Source: Paraliobacillus sp. PM-2 | GTDB lineage: Bacteria; Bacillota; Bacilli; Bacillales; Amphibacillaceae | Direction of reading: 5' to 3' | Length of the DNA: 64,000 nt | NCBI RefSeq assembly: GCF_001368815.1 | Contig: NZ_CTEI01000001.1 | Coordinates: 1,736,001-1,800,000, forward strand | Shown: piece after piece, positions 53,287 to 63,060 of the stretch | How positions within the stretch are numbered: position 1 is the first letter of the stretch | How the letters are laid out: the number at the start of each line of letters is the position of its first letter | Notes under the pieces: generated by a model | What the model was told of the DNA's origin: nothing | Seen by the model: the letters and a program-made list of their open reading frames with translations, nothing else | Databases searched by the model: none | Translations under genes and position numbers: made by a program

Positions 53287-54582
53287 TTATGATGATGATT
53301 TCCCTAAATTGTCAAACATCTGTTTTTTGTAATCCTCCACGCCTGGTTGATTAAACGGATTTATATCTAAAATTTGCCCTGACAAATAACAAGAGAACAT
53401 GAAAAAATAAAATAATTGTCCAAAGTAGTATGCATTTAGCTCAGGTAAAGTAATGATCAAACATGGAATTCCACCAGCTTGATGTGCATCCACAGTTGCG
53501 TTAAAAACACTTTGATTAATATCCCATAAATCCTTTCCATTTAAGTAATCAAATCGGTCCTTTACATGATCTGATTGCAATATATAACTACTATTCTGCT
53601 TTTCTACATGAAGGAAAGTTTCAAATATGAATTTCTTCCCGTCCTGAACATATTGACCAACAGAATGTAAATCCTCTGAATAACTTACCGAGACAGGAAA
53701 AATTCCTTTGTCCTGTTTTCCTTCACTTTCTGCAAATAGTTGAATCCACCACTTTGCAAAATAATCAAACTGTGGTTCAAAAGTTGCTAACATCTCTATG
53801 TCATAACCCTTTTGGAATAGAAAATTACGGCATGTTGCATACAATAAAGCTATATTCGATTCAGTTGTGTCTTTGATCAATAGTTGTTGCATATCTTTAG
53901 CGCCTTCAATAATTCGTTCTATTTCTATACCAGCAACAGCTATCGGAAATAACCCTACATTTGATAGAACTGAAAATCTTCCGCCAATATTCTCTGGAAA
54001 TGCAAGAAACGTATAACCGTGTTGTTTACTTAATTGATGTAGCCACGTTCCCTCTGTACCAGTCACAATAATTCGTTTGTTGGCCTCTTGACCATAATTT
54101 TGATATAAAAAATCTCTTAAAATACGAAAACCAATACCCGGTTCTATCGTTTCAAAATTTTTTGCAATTACATTAACATACACAGACTTTCCCTTTAGCT
54201 TTTGTACCATTTTATTTACATAATGAGGTGACATATTATTGCCTAGATATAAAATTTGCGGTGACCCATCTTGTTGAAGTGATTTAATTACAGCTCGTGC
54301 TGCTTGATTCGATCCACCTACACCTATTAACACAAATACATCTGCATCGTCTCTAATCTCGGCAGATAATCTCTCCATATGTTGAATGGCACACTTTCCT
54401 GCCCATTCTTCAACAGATAGCCAACCCAGATTATCTTCATGATGTAAAAGAGATTGGTTATCTTTTTTTCTCTTCAAATTTTGAATCGCTTTATCTAAGT
54501 ATATTTTGTTCTGGCATAACTTCTCTGCTAGTTCTTGTTTATCGATTAATGGATCCTTGTAATGAAAAGTAAAATTAGTCAT
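53287..54582 (-). CDS. Glucose-6-phosphate isomerase family protein
   Basis: This 431-aa phosphosugar isomerase has GVGGSNQAARAV near 87-98, a VTGTEGT phosphate-binding segment and ENIGGRFSVLSNVGLFP near 197-213, with QSVFNATVDAH.AGG near 370. It is a plausible aldose-ketose isomerase but diverges from housekeeping Pgi, where the pattern GGRYS(V/A)LS(A/P)VGLLP is more usual. It follows the aldolase gene after 21 bp. The SD is weak. Confidence 0.85.
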   Translation of the reverse strand: MTNFTFHYKDPLIDKQELAEKLCQNKIYLDKAIQNLKRKKDNQSLLHHEDNLGWLSVEEWAGKCAIQHMERLSAEIRDDADVFVLIGVGGSNQAARAVIKSLQQDGSPQILYLGNNMSPHYVNKMVQKLKGKSVYVNVIAKNFETIEPGIGFRILRDFLYQNYGQEANKRIIVTGTEGTWLHQLSKQHGYTFLAFPENIGGRFSVLSNVGLFPIAVAGIEIERIIEGAKDMQQLLIKDTTESNIALLYATCRNFLFQKGYDIEMLATFEPQFDYFAKWWIQLFAESEGKQDKGIFPVSVSYSEDLHSVGQYVQDGKKFIFETFLHVEKQNSSYILQSDHVKDRFDYLNGKDLWDINQSVFNATVDAHQAGGIPCLIITLPELNAYYFGQLFYFFMFSCYLSGQILDINPFNQPGVEDYKKQMFDNLGKSSS

Positions 54583-54603
54583 TTTTAATAACTCAAATCC
54601 TTT

Positions 54604-55746
54604 TTAATAGAATCGTTTCATCCCTTCCAAAGTTACCTTCTCTACCAAAGGGGCTTTTCCAACAGAATTAAAATGAACAATTAACGTACCGACTATTTCT
54701 TTTACACCATTCTCTATAGCAGCTATAATGGCTTCTACATCATCATTTGGTATGTCACCCGTTGTAACGGTTTTCATAATTGGTGTGATAAATGCTCTTG
54801 GATCTACTTGTGAAGGATTCTCTTGCAATAATTTATAAATCGATCCAATTGTGTCACTGTTCTTCTTGTCTTCATGATTAGCAAAAAACTCTCGCAAGTT
54901 TCTCGTCACAGCTAAACGTATATCAGAATCAACATTAATTTTATTTATCCCAGCATGTATAGCTTGTTGAATTTGAGGAATAGAAATCCCTCCTGTATTA
55001 CTCACACTTCCACCTAATTCATTAATCTCATCTACGATATATTTAGGGATAGACGATGATCCATGTGATACAATTCCACAAAAGATACGTTCATAATTTA
55101 GAATTTCACGAATGGCAGTTACAATCTCTTTTCTTAGCTTTACATCTTTCCCTTTATTCGGTCCATGCATTGTGCCATATGAGATTGCCAAACAATCTAC
55201 TTCTGTTTTCCGAATAAAATCAATGGCTTGCAATGGATTTGTATATGTGGAAGTTTCCGAGAAGACATGGTCTTCTACTCCTGCTAAAACACCCAATTCT
55301 CCTTCAACCGTTACACCCTTAGGGTGTGCATACTTAACAACTTCTCTCGTTAATTCCACATTATCCTCATAAGGTAAATGCGAACCGTCAATCATGACCG
55401 AAGTAAAACCACCATCAATGGCTGCTTTTACAGAATCAAGATCTTTCCCATGATCCAAATGTAGGGCAATTGGGATTGGTGAGTTTTCTCCATACTTACG
55501 AACGGCATCACCAAGTCGTTTAGCACCTATTCGCTTATCTTCTAATGTAGAGTGCAAGAAATCTCCTCGCCCTCCCATAAAACCGTTAGCAAGATCTGCA
55601 CCTTGCAATAATGCTGGTGAACGCAGCATTTCATGTACTTCAATGGCTGCTTTTACTTGGGCTACAGCATTCACGTTAAAGGCTCCTTGTGCATAGCCGT
55701 GTGTATGTGCTGCCTGTAATAATGGTCGTAATGGTACTACTGGCAT
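54604..55746 (-). CDS. Class II fructose-bisphosphate aldolase family protein
   Basis: This 380-aa metal-dependent aldolase has LHLDHGKDL at 95-103 (catalytic Asp98, zinc His99), EGELGVLAGVED, a DCLAISYGTMHGPNKG segment with zinc His, and a VSHGSSSIP segment, followed by GISIPQIQQAIHAGINKINVDSD. It is longer than GatY or FbaA (about 285 aa), with an extra C-terminal region. It starts with GGAGGG upstream and follows nagA. It would cleave a ketose bisphosphate, possibly not fructose. Confidence 0.88.
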   Translation of the reverse strand: MPVVPLRPLLQAAHTHGYAQGAFNVNAVAQVKAAIEVHEMLRSPALLQGADLANGFMGGRGDFLHSTLEDKRIGAKRLGDAVRKYGENSPIPIALHLDHGKDLDSVKAAIDGGFTSVMIDGSHLPYEDNVELTREVVKYAHPKGVTVEGELGVLAGVEDHVFSETSTYTNPLQAIDFIRKTEVDCLAISYGTMHGPNKGKDVKLRKEIVTAIREILNYERIFCGIVSHGSSSIPKYIVDEINELGGSVSNTGGISIPQIQQAIHAGINKINVDSDIRLAVTRNLREFFANHEDKKNSDTIGSIYKLLQENPSQVDPRAFITPIMKTVTTGDIPNDDVEAIIAAIENGVKEIVGTLIVHFNSVGKAPLVEKVTLEGMKRFY

Positions 55747-55774
55747 TTAAATCCCTCCGTTTTTAATCACTTTC

Positions 55775-56926
55775 TTATTTATTCAATTGTTTTCCAGTTA
55801 CAAACGTATCTATTACATCATAATCCTCATTTAATATGACAAAATCAGCAAGTTTGTTGACCTCAATTGATCCTTTATCTTCAAATATCCCAAGCATTTT
55901 GGCAGGGTTCTCTGTCCAAAGTCTAATGACCTCCTCCAATGGTCTACCGGTAAATTTCATAAGATTTTTTAATGATTGATTACTAGTTAATGTACTACCA
56001 GCACGGACATTCTGATCAGCAAGCCTTGCGTCACCATCTTCAACCACAATATCGTTCACACCTAGTTTGTATTTCCCATCTGGTAAACCTGTTGCCATAA
56101 TAGAATCAGTAATAGCCACCACTTTATCTAAACCTTTTGCTTTTAGTAATAAACGAACAATTCCTGGATGCAAATGTCTGCCATCACAAATCGCTTCACA
56201 ATAAGCATCTGATTCAAGCGCCGCACCTGCAATTGCAGGATAATGTTGATGTAATAGTTGCATGGCATTAAATGTATGTGTAATGGATGTCGCTCCATTT
56301 TCAATCGATTGCATAGATGTTTCATAATCAGCACCGGAATGTCCTAGTGATACAGTAATTCCTAACGCTTTCATCCTTGCAATATTATCTACAGCACCTT
56401 CTACTTCAGGAGCAATGGTAATGTACCTCACATCTCCATTAGCTGCCTTTTGATACTCTTCTAGTAAATCCATATTAACCGCTGTTAATAAGTGCTCTGG
56501 CATAGAGCCTTTGTAAGCAGGTGCTAAAAAAGGGCCTTCCAAATGGATCCCAATTAAATTTGTATGATGACCATGACGCGCTTTAAATAAATTATATTGT
56601 TCAATTGCCCATAATGTTTGTTCTCTCGTATCTGTTAGAATAGAACATAACCATGAAGTAGTTCCTTGACTAGCATGAAACGCACTTAATTTCTCTAAAT
56701 CATCTACACTAGCAGCATTCACGTCTACATTCACCGCTCCATGTGTATGCACATCTATACATCCTGGTAGTACATAATTTCCCTTCGCATCATACACGGT
56801 TACCTCTTTAGGATCTAACGCTTCATTGGTAATCTGTGCTATTTTTCCGTTTTCCACTACTATATTTGCTGTTCTGAAAGCATGATCAACATAAACCTTT
56901 CCATTTCTAATATATAAATCCATCAT
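55775..56926 (-). CDS. nagA: N-acetylglucosamine-6-phosphate deacetylase family protein
   Basis: This amidohydrolase of about 383 aa has HTHG near 59-62, HLEGPFLAPAYKG near 131-143, LGHSGA, THTFNAM, CDGRHLHP and catalytic Asp in AITDSI. The N-terminal residues pair with C-terminal strands in the usual composite fold. The start is the ATG at 56926 (GGGAG 5 nt upstream) or the adjacent ATG at 56923. It is followed by the aldolase and preceded by the NagB-like gene with a 20-bp gap. It deacetylates an N-acetyl amino-sugar phosphate; the natural one may differ from GlcNAc-6-P. Confidence 0.9.
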   Translation of the reverse strand: MMDLYIRNGKVYVDHAFRTANIVVENGKIAQITNEALDPKEVTVYDAKGNYVLPGCIDVHTHGAVNVDVNAASVDDLEKLSAFHASQGTTSWLCSILTDTREQTLWAIEQYNLFKARHGHHTNLIGIHLEGPFLAPAYKGSMPEHLLTAVNMDLLEEYQKAANGDVRYITIAPEVEGAVDNIARMKALGITVSLGHSGADYETSMQSIENGATSITHTFNAMQLLHQHYPAIAGAALESDAYCEAICDGRHLHPGIVRLLLKAKGLDKVVAITDSIMATGLPDGKYKLGVNDIVVEDGDARLADQNVRAGSTLTSNQSLKNLMKFTGRPLEEVIRLWTENPAKMLGIFEDKGSIEVNKLADFVILNEDYDVIDTFVTGKQLNK

Positions 56927-56946
56927 TATATCTCCCATCTATAAAG

Positions 56947-57765
56947 TTATTTAAGTTTTGCTACAAACTTAGTTAATTTGATATTAATATCATGATGTTT
57001 TTGTAATAAACTTACAGGAAATGTTGTCGCTTTTTCTCCATATGCAGCTCGACGCACAACAGCTCGATGCCAATCTCGAAAACATCCTAAACGTATCTTT
57101 CTTGCATGAAAGATTTCATACATACCAACAGTCACACAAAACGTTGGCATTTCCTCTATTGCGCCATGCAAATCCCCAATTGAGTTAACCGCTCTCGTTT
57201 CCTGTGATATTTTTTGAATCCTTGTTTTTAGTTGTAAAAATTCATCCCCACTAAGCGCTGACTGGGGTTCATTAAAAGCTACATGCCCATTTATACCAAT
57301 TCCTCCAAATGCAATATCAACACCACCTAATGATTCGATTAAATCAGGTATTCTCTCAATCGTTGAAGGATTGGGAAAAATTCGTTGTTCTTCTGGCATA
57401 ATTAATTCGTGCTTTAACTTCGCATATACTTCTTGTTCCATAAATCGACGAAAACTTAGTCGATCTTCCGTATTAATCAGCTGCATGTCTTCTGTTAAAT
57501 ATTCATCCATATTAATAAACCAAACATTCTTCAAACTTACATTTCTTTGATTTACGATGTCTACAAAATATGGATATTGCCCAACTGGACCAACAGGAAC
57601 AATAAAAACGGTATGATCATTTTGTTCGTTTTTTCTCTCAATTTCTTCTACCATTTCCTCTGCAATAGATTGAAATACTTCCTCGTTATCTTCCATTACA
57701 ATCAATGGGATTTTCGGATTTGAAACAAGCTCATCTTCTGAATAGTTGTAAAAATCATTATTCAT
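56947..57765 (-). CDS. Glucosamine-6-phosphate deaminase-like protein with an Asp-to-Asn active-site change
   Basis: This 272-aa NagB/SugarP isomerase protein keeps Asp87 (NMDEY, E. coli Asp72), His161 and Glu166 (GHVAFNEP), but the catalytic Asp141 position is Asn159 (GIGINGH rather than GxGxDGH). The spacing of the three positions is identical to NagB, so the alignment is secure. It may therefore be slower, work on another amino sugar, or only isomerise. It starts the enzyme part of the operon, 25 bp after the response regulator. Without the neighbours it could be mistaken for ordinary NagB. Confidence 0.82.
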   Translation of the reverse strand: MNNDFYNYSEDELVSNPKIPLIVMEDNEEVFQSIAEEMVEEIERKNEQNDHTVFIVPVGPVGQYPYFVDIVNQRNVSLKNVWFINMDEYLTEDMQLINTEDRLSFRRFMEQEVYAKLKHELIMPEEQRIFPNPSTIERIPDLIESLGGVDIAFGGIGINGHVAFNEPQSALSGDEFLQLKTRIQKISQETRAVNSIGDLHGAIEEMPTFCVTVGMYEIFHARKIRLGCFRDWHRAVVRRAAYGEKATTFPVSLLQKHHDINIKLTKFVAKLK

Positions 57766-57790
57766 CCTTTATTCTCCCTCCACTGAATAT

Positions 57791-58468
57791 CTAGAATAAA
57801 TGAGTTAAATTTAACTCTTTAATTTGTTTTACAATTTCCTTTGTTCGAGAAACTTCAAATTTCTTTAATAATCTATTTATCTGTGATTTGATGGTAACAA
57901 TTTCGACGCCTCTTTCTTTAGCAATTTCACGCACAGTCATTTTTTGGAGTAAGTAACTAATTAATTCTCGTTCCGTTCTTGTTAAATTAGGAATTCTATT
58001 CACAAAATATAAAAAGCTTTTTTCTGACTGTTGTAACCTTTTATATTCTTGCATGACTAACGCTTGAATTTTGGCTTCCATTAATGGTTTTCCTTCGTAG
58101 GCACTTCGTATATGTTTTAAAACCGTCTCGTTTGGACTACCCTTTACGATATAATCAATCGCACCAGTTCCCATTGCTGTCAAAATCATTTCCTTTGTTT
58201 CATGAACACTTAAAAAAATAATTTTTGCTTCTCTATTAAAAGCTCTTATCCGTTCTGTTGCTTGAATACCTGCTGTTGTATTTTCCATTTCAATATCCAT
58301 CAAAATAAAATCAAAATCGATATGTTTTGCCAACTCGACGATCTCTTTTCCACTATTAGCCGTTGCGACAATTTCCATATCTGACTCATTGTTAATCACG
58401 TGCTCCATTTCTTCTACAAGTAATTGAAAATCATCAGCAATCATTAATTTTATTTGTTTACTACTCAT
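57791..58468 (-). CDS. Response regulator, NarL/LuxR type
   Basis: This protein of about 225 aa has a receiver domain with the IADD acidic pair near 10-13, phosphoacceptor Asp in FILMDIEME near 53-58, and Lys in YIVKGS. It ends in a LuxR-type helix-turn-helix (TVREIAKERGVEIVTIKSQINRLLKKF). The start is the ATG at 58468. It lies directly after the histidine kinase and before the nagB-like gene, so it very likely controls this operon. A candidate target is the inverted repeat at 62864-62939. Confidence 0.9.
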   Translation of the reverse strand: MSSKQIKLMIADDFQLLVEEMEHVINNESDMEIVATANSGKEIVELAKHIDFDFILMDIEMENTTAGIQATERIRAFNREAKIIFLSVHETKEMILTAMGTGAIDYIVKGSPNETVLKHIRSAYEGKPLMEAKIQALVMQEYKRLQQSEKSFLYFVNRIPNLTRTERELISYLLQKMTVREIAKERGVEIVTIKSQINRLLKKFEVSRTKEIVKQIKELNLTHLF

Positions 58469-58489
58469 AACCAATCACTCATATTCCTT

Positions 58490-59983
58490 TTATTTTGGGA
58501 GAAGGATATAAAATGTACTTCCCTTCCCTTTCTCACTTTCATAACGCAAGCTTCCAAAATGTTTTTTTGCAACCATCCGAACATACTGTAGTCCCATTCC
58601 CCAGTTATAATTGGAATTTTTATTTGAATAAAATGGTTCAGCTATTTTTTTTATTTCTGATTTGCTAATCCCAACTCCATTATCTTTTACTTCCACAATG
58701 GAATAAGAACTCACTTCATAGCAACTCACTTTCAATTCGCCCTGCTTATTCTCATCTAGCGTGTTTTCATTTATCGCCTCTTGTGCATTAATCAATAAAT
58801 TATAGATTGCCTCACTCAGATGAGTTTTATCTGCAAACACGGTGATATCCTTTTTAATAGCTAGCTCTATCGTTTTATCAGGAAATTTATGATGAAATGC
58901 ATCTAGTGACATATTTATCACATCTTTTATTTTTACTGGACTAAGACGAACGACATTCGTTTTAATAGAGTTATAAAGCGTGTCCATACGTTTCAATATA
59001 TTCTCATTCTGTTTTGATAATGTGTCATGATATTCTTTTATTTGCTGCATATTCACTGACTCACTATCATATATTCGATTAATTCGATTCAGTATGACTT
59101 TATTAGCAAGTAATTGATTCTTTATCCCATGAACAAACATAGACGCCCCAGAACTAATTGCCTCAAACTTTCGTTGTATCGTTATCTCTTCCCGATTTGA
59201 TTCTAAAATTTCAAAGGTATACCTCCCTAAACTTGTAAAACCTATAATCGCAAATACAATATTAAAAAGAACAATCGTAATATAAGCAGGAATAGACAAT
59301 ACTGCATTCATATAGTAAATCCCATTGCCCCATGTACGTTCTGCATAATAAAATTGATATACTTGAGCAGGATCTTGTCCGAAATACAAAAGGTATAATA
59401 GACTTAGCGAGCATACAAAAGCAATTACGGAAATAAACCTCTTCTGTAAGAATTTAATTTTGGTTGCTTTAAATTCTATGGCTAGCAGGATAAAGGAAAT
59501 GATAATGTAAATAACAATCCACACCATCATACTTGTAACAAGAATTTGTTGCATAATAAGACTTTCACTAGTGATAAAACGAAATACTGCGGGGTAGTAC
59601 AAAATGAGTGAAATGATAGGCATAATAAATAGTAACTTTTTTATGAATCGACTCTTCCGTATATATTTGATTCTGGAATAGTGTATCGCTAACAATAATA
59701 AAAACAGTGGAAATAAATAGCGTCCAATTGCAACAATCATTCCTAAATTATCTAATGTAATAAAGAAAAATTGTATATTTGTTTTTATTTCATGTGTAAA
59801 AAAGAAAAAATTTTGTAGATCTCTACTAATTCCGCCTTTTTTCGCAATATAAATAAGAATACCTGTTAACATCGTTGCAAGACTTACACATAAACCAAAT
59901 AAATAAAATGTTTCTTTATTCCTCTTCATTATTAAGAGAGTAATAGAAGAAAAAATTAAAAATATCATTAAAATAATTAGCAT
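58490..59983 (-). CDS. Membrane sensor histidine kinase
   Basis: This 497-aa protein has seven to eight N-terminal helices (about 1-260) as its sensor, then a DHp-like region with FVHGIKNQL (His near 286) and a coiled segment, and a HATPase domain with N-box INAQEAI, G1 DNGVGIS, and G2 MGLQYV near the C-terminus. The multi-helix sensor without a large extracellular loop suggests it reads a membrane or transporter-linked signal. It is placed between the importer and the response regulator, which suggests it senses the imported compound or the transporter state. Confidence 0.88.
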   Translation of the reverse strand: MLIILMIFLIFSSITLLIMKRNKETFYLFGLCVSLATMLTGILIYIAKKGGISRDLQNFFFFTHEIKTNIQFFFITLDNLGMIVAIGRYLFPLFLLLLAIHYSRIKYIRKSRFIKKLLFIMPIISLILYYPAVFRFITSESLIMQQILVTSMMVWIVIYIIISFILLAIEFKATKIKFLQKRFISVIAFVCSLSLLYLLYFGQDPAQVYQFYYAERTWGNGIYYMNAVLSIPAYITIVLFNIVFAIIGFTSLGRYTFEILESNREEITIQRKFEAISSGASMFVHGIKNQLLANKVILNRINRIYDSESVNMQQIKEYHDTLSKQNENILKRMDTLYNSIKTNVVRLSPVKIKDVINMSLDAFHHKFPDKTIELAIKKDITVFADKTHLSEAIYNLLINAQEAINENTLDENKQGELKVSCYEVSSYSIVEVKDNGVGISKSEIKKIAEPFYSNKNSNYNWGMGLQYVRMVAKKHFGSLRYESEKGKGSTFYILLPK

Positions 59984-60005
59984 AAAGAATCACCTTTTAT
60001 CAGAG

Positions 60006-60038
60006 AATGGGCGGTCACAGAATTGTGACCAACCCATT
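60006..60038 (-). other. Intra-operon hairpin between the binding protein and the histidine kinase
   Basis: AATGGG..GGTCACA pairs with TGTGACC..CCCATT. No T run. It may reduce read-through, so that the abundant binding protein is made in excess over the regulators. Confidence 0.5.
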
Positions 60039-60075
60039 TGTTATGCATACACGGAATTCTTATTTACCATAAAGG

Positions 60076-61149
60076 TTATTCAGTAGCAGCGTTTAACATG
60101 TTATCAAATAGCACATAATCTTCTACAGGTAATACTTGATCTTCTGTTAATCTGCCAGCTTCAACAAAGTTCTCTGCTTGCTTTTCATATAATGCTTTCA
60201 TTTCACCACTTTCAACCATTTCAATTAATTCATCCTCTGTAAGCCAGATACCATCACTAGTTTGTGCTAATACAGAATCGGCACTAACAGCAATTTCTTC
60301 TGCTACCCATTCAGCTACCTGATCTAAGTTATCCACTCGATAATCAGATGCTTTGTATAGTCCGCTCGTATAACGCTCCAGAAGATCAGATTTTTCTTCA
60401 GCAAAGCTAGCATCCACTATCCAAGAAGCGATAGATGGAAATTCATCTTTAAATCGCTCGTTATTTGCAAGCATAATAGCGTCGTCACCTAACTCTTGTT
60501 TGATGGTATTGGTATTTGGTGACCAAGTAGCAACTGCATCAACACTTCCAGAAATCATAGCTGTAACAATTGCAGATGCATCCATATCCATAAGGGTTAC
60601 ATCATCTTTAGTTAATCCAGCTTCTTGTAAAGTTAAATCAAGGATCGCCTCGCTCGATGTACCAGTTGCTACACCAATTGTTTTCCCTTCTAGATCTTCA
60701 ATTTCGTTTACACCTTTTTCTTTACTACCAATTACTTCATCCGCATTACCCAATTGAGACCATGCAAAAATAACTGATTTACCTTGGATTGGTAGTACAT
60801 GTGCGCCTGGTCCAATATAACCAATATCAATACTTCCAGATTCTAAAGCAGCAATAATTGTTGGACCATCAGCAAATTCAACTAATTCTACCTCAATACC
60901 TTCCTCTTCAAAAGCACCCGTGCGCATACCTGCTACCACCGTGTTAACGCTTGCAAAATTAGGCATATAACCTACTTTTACTTCTGTTAACTCTTGCTCT
61001 TCTTCATCCGCACCTTCATCTGAGCTAGTGTCATTATTTTCTGTGTTTGTGTCTTCACCTGAAGAGCTAGTAGTATCATCCCCTGAACAACCAACGACTA
61101 AAAATGCAGCAAACAGTAAAACAAACAACATGAGAAGCTTCTTCTTCAT
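60076..61149 (-). CDS. SsuA/TauA/NMT1-type substrate-binding lipoprotein
   Basis: This 357-aa extracytoplasmic protein has a lipoprotein signal ending FLVVGCSGDD (Cys near 21) and a Ser/Thr/Glu-rich linker. The mature fold shows VKVGYMPNFASVNTVVAGMR, IAALESGSIDIGYIGPGA and IGVATGTSSEAILD, typical of the SsuA/TauA/NrtA/ThiY class. Such proteins bind sulfonates, nitrate, or heterocycle precursors. It forms an importer with the next two genes, which are upstream on the minus strand. Confidence 0.88.
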   Translation of the reverse strand: MKKKLLMLFVLLFAAFLVVGCSGDDTTSSSGEDTNTENNDTSSDEGADEEEQELTEVKVGYMPNFASVNTVVAGMRTGAFEEEGIEVELVEFADGPTIIAALESGSIDIGYIGPGAHVLPIQGKSVIFAWSQLGNADEVIGSKEKGVNEIEDLEGKTIGVATGTSSEAILDLTLQEAGLTKDDVTLMDMDASAIVTAMISGSVDAVATWSPNTNTIKQELGDDAIMLANNERFKDEFPSIASWIVDASFAEEKSDLLERYTSGLYKASDYRVDNLDQVAEWVAEEIAVSADSVLAQTSDGIWLTEDELIEMVESGEMKALYEKQAENFVEAGRLTEDQVLPVEDYVLFDNMLNAATE

Positions 61150-61214
61150 TTGTTTTCCCCCTTAATAGGTTTATTCATTTTAAACAATGTATAATTTTAC
61201 ATTGATTTAAAAAC

Positions 61215-62003
61215 TTATTTTTTCACTGCTAAGTACTCTTTATAAACCTGACTCCAAATGTAATTTTTTACATCCAAAAATTCGGTAGTCATTTTGGTTT
61301 CCTGATTTCGTGGATACGGAATGTTGATATCTACAATTTCTTTAATACGACCTGGTCTAGCACTCATAATAACTACTTTTTGTCCTAAAATAATTGCTTC
61401 ATCTACATCATGGGTAATAAAGAAACATGTTTTTTGTTCCTTTTCCCATGTTTGCAACAGCTCTTCTTGCAATTGTGTCCTTGTTTGAGCATCTAAAGCT
61501 CCAAATGGTTCATCCATTAATAAAACAGATGGATTAGCTGCATATGCACGCGCGATAGCTACTCGTTGTTTCATCCCACCAGATAATTCCTTTGGATAAG
61601 AATCTACAAAGTCTTCTAACTCAACCATTTTTATATATTTCATTGCAATTTCGTACGCTTTCTCTTTTTTTACACCTTGCATATTTAAACCAAACTCTAC
61701 ATTGCCCCTTACGGTTAACCAAGGAAAAAGCGCATACTGTTGAAACACAACGCCTCGTTCTGTACCAACACCAGTCACTTCTTCACCGTCACAGTAAACA
61801 GCCCCGGAGGTAGGTTCTGTTAAACCACCAATAATATTAAGGAGTGTTGATTTTCCACATCCAGATGGACCAACAACTGATACAAATTCGTTTTCCATAA
61901 TATCCATACTTACACCATTTAGGGCAACAACCTCGCCTTTACGTGATTGAAAGGTCTTTTCGACATGATCTATCTTCAGCTTTACTCTACCTTGTCCTGC
62001 CAT
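61215..62003 (-). CDS. SsuB/TauB-type ABC ATPase
   Basis: This 262-aa ATPase has Walker A GPSGCGKS near 42-49, Q-loop VFQQYALFPW, signature LSGGMKQR, Walker B LLMDEPFGALD and switch His in FFITHDVDEA. The SsuB/TauB subgroup is typical for sulfonate, nitrate and pyrimidine-precursor importers. It overlaps the permease by 22 bp and has AAAGGAGA upstream. Confidence 0.93.
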   Translation of the reverse strand: MAGQGRVKLKIDHVEKTFQSRKGEVVALNGVSMDIMENEFVSVVGPSGCGKSTLLNIIGGLTEPTSGAVYCDGEEVTGVGTERGVVFQQYALFPWLTVRGNVEFGLNMQGVKKEKAYEIAMKYIKMVELEDFVDSYPKELSGGMKQRVAIARAYAANPSVLLMDEPFGALDAQTRTQLQEELLQTWEKEQKTCFFITHDVDEAIILGQKVVIMSARPGRIKEIVDINIPYPRNQETKMTTEFLDVKNYIWSQVYKEYLAVKK

Positions 62004-62821
62004 CCGGTAAGTCTCCTTTCTAACACCTTAGCTAATTTTTCAAAAATCAGGCCAATAATACCGATGATAATAATATATAAAAGCATTGGTGATGATTCGA
62101 ATGTATTACTTAATGCCCGTATTCGCATTCCTAAACCAGCTGATGCCCCAGTTGATTCTGCAGCAATCAAAGAAGTTAACGCTACTGCAGTCCCAAGACG
62201 AATTGCTGTCATAATAAAAGGTAAAGAAGCAGGTGCAATGACTCGTAGAAAAATATCTTTATCTTTTGCTCCTAATACTCTTGCGGCCTTAATTAACGTT
62301 TGATCAATGTTTCTTACCCCTTGATAGATCGTAATTGTCATTGTTAAGAATGTAGCAATTGTAATAACAATGATTTGTGGTGTACGTCCAACGCCCGCCG
62401 AAATAACTACTAATGGAACATATGCTAATGGTGGGATATTACGAATAAACTGAATCCATGGTTCAATAATAAATCGGACAGGTCTGTACCAAGCCATTAA
62501 AATTGCAATTGGTAAAGATAAAACAAAGCCAAGTCCAAAACCAGATAAAATAGATATTAAACTACTTGCAAAGTCTTTGGTGAACACGCCACGTTCAATC
62601 ATTGTTCCAATAGATTCTGCAACAAGAAATACATTTGGAAAACTTCTAGAAGTAGAAGGTAAGACCGATAATATTGTCCAAAACATAATTGCTACAAGCA
62701 ATGATATACCTAACCATGCTTTATTAGGTATTCGATCAATAAAATTCCTATTACTCCTTCGTTTTGGTTTGTCTATCTTGTTCCCAATCTGTACTTCTTC
62801 CCCTTTAGTAACCGTTTTCAT
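61982..62821 (-). CDS. SsuC/TauC-type ABC permease
   Basis: This membrane protein of about 279 aa has six helices and the permease EAA-type loop (AARVLGAKDKDIFLRVIAPASLPFIMTAIRLGTAVA). The start is the ATG at 62821 with AAGGTG 9 nt upstream; the longer frame from 62926 would place a non-family extension before the SD. It is the first gene of the SsuABC-like set, 240 bp after the mutarotase-like gene, with its promoter in between. Confidence 0.88.
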   Translation of the reverse strand: MKTVTKGEEVQIGNKIDKPKRRSNRNFIDRIPNKAWLGISLLVAIMFWTILSVLPSTSRSFPNVFLVAESIGTMIERGVFTKDFASSLISILSGFGLGFVLSLPIAILMAWYRPVRFIIEPWIQFIRNIPPLAYVPLVVISAGVGRTPQIIVITIATFLTMTITIYQGVRNIDQTLIKAARVLGAKDKDIFLRVIAPASLPFIMTAIRLGTAVALTSLIAAESTGASAGLGMRIRALSNTFESSPMLLYIIIIGIIGLIFEKLAKVLERRLTGWQDKVE

Positions 62822-62863
62822 TTTTAGCATCACCTTCTTTTTCTTGGTTATTAAAATAGTATC

Positions 62864-62939
62864 ACGTATAAATAGAGCCCATAAGTTTGAACTTTTTTCA
62901 TACCAGTAAAAAATGGTTGAGTACAAACTATTTATACGT
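62864..62939. promoter_or_regulatory. Pair of 12-bp inverted sites upstream of the ssuC-like gene
   Basis: ACGTATAAATAG at 62864-62875 and its reverse complement CTATTTATACGT at 62928-62939 flank a 52-bp stretch in the promoter region. They are candidate sites for the response regulator encoded downstream. Confidence 0.45.
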
Positions 62940-63060
62940 ATACAAAGCTTAATTATTCATAACACGTTCGTTCAATTATTAAATAATTAATTTTCTAACC
63001 AATAGAAAGCAAGGTTTTTATAACACATATCGGTCATGTATAATATGCGACTGATTGTTA

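Noticed and set aside
61982-62926. 314-aa version of the SsuC-type permease
   Set aside because: The extra 35 codons lie across the promoter/SD region; AAGGTG is positioned for the ATG at 62821.
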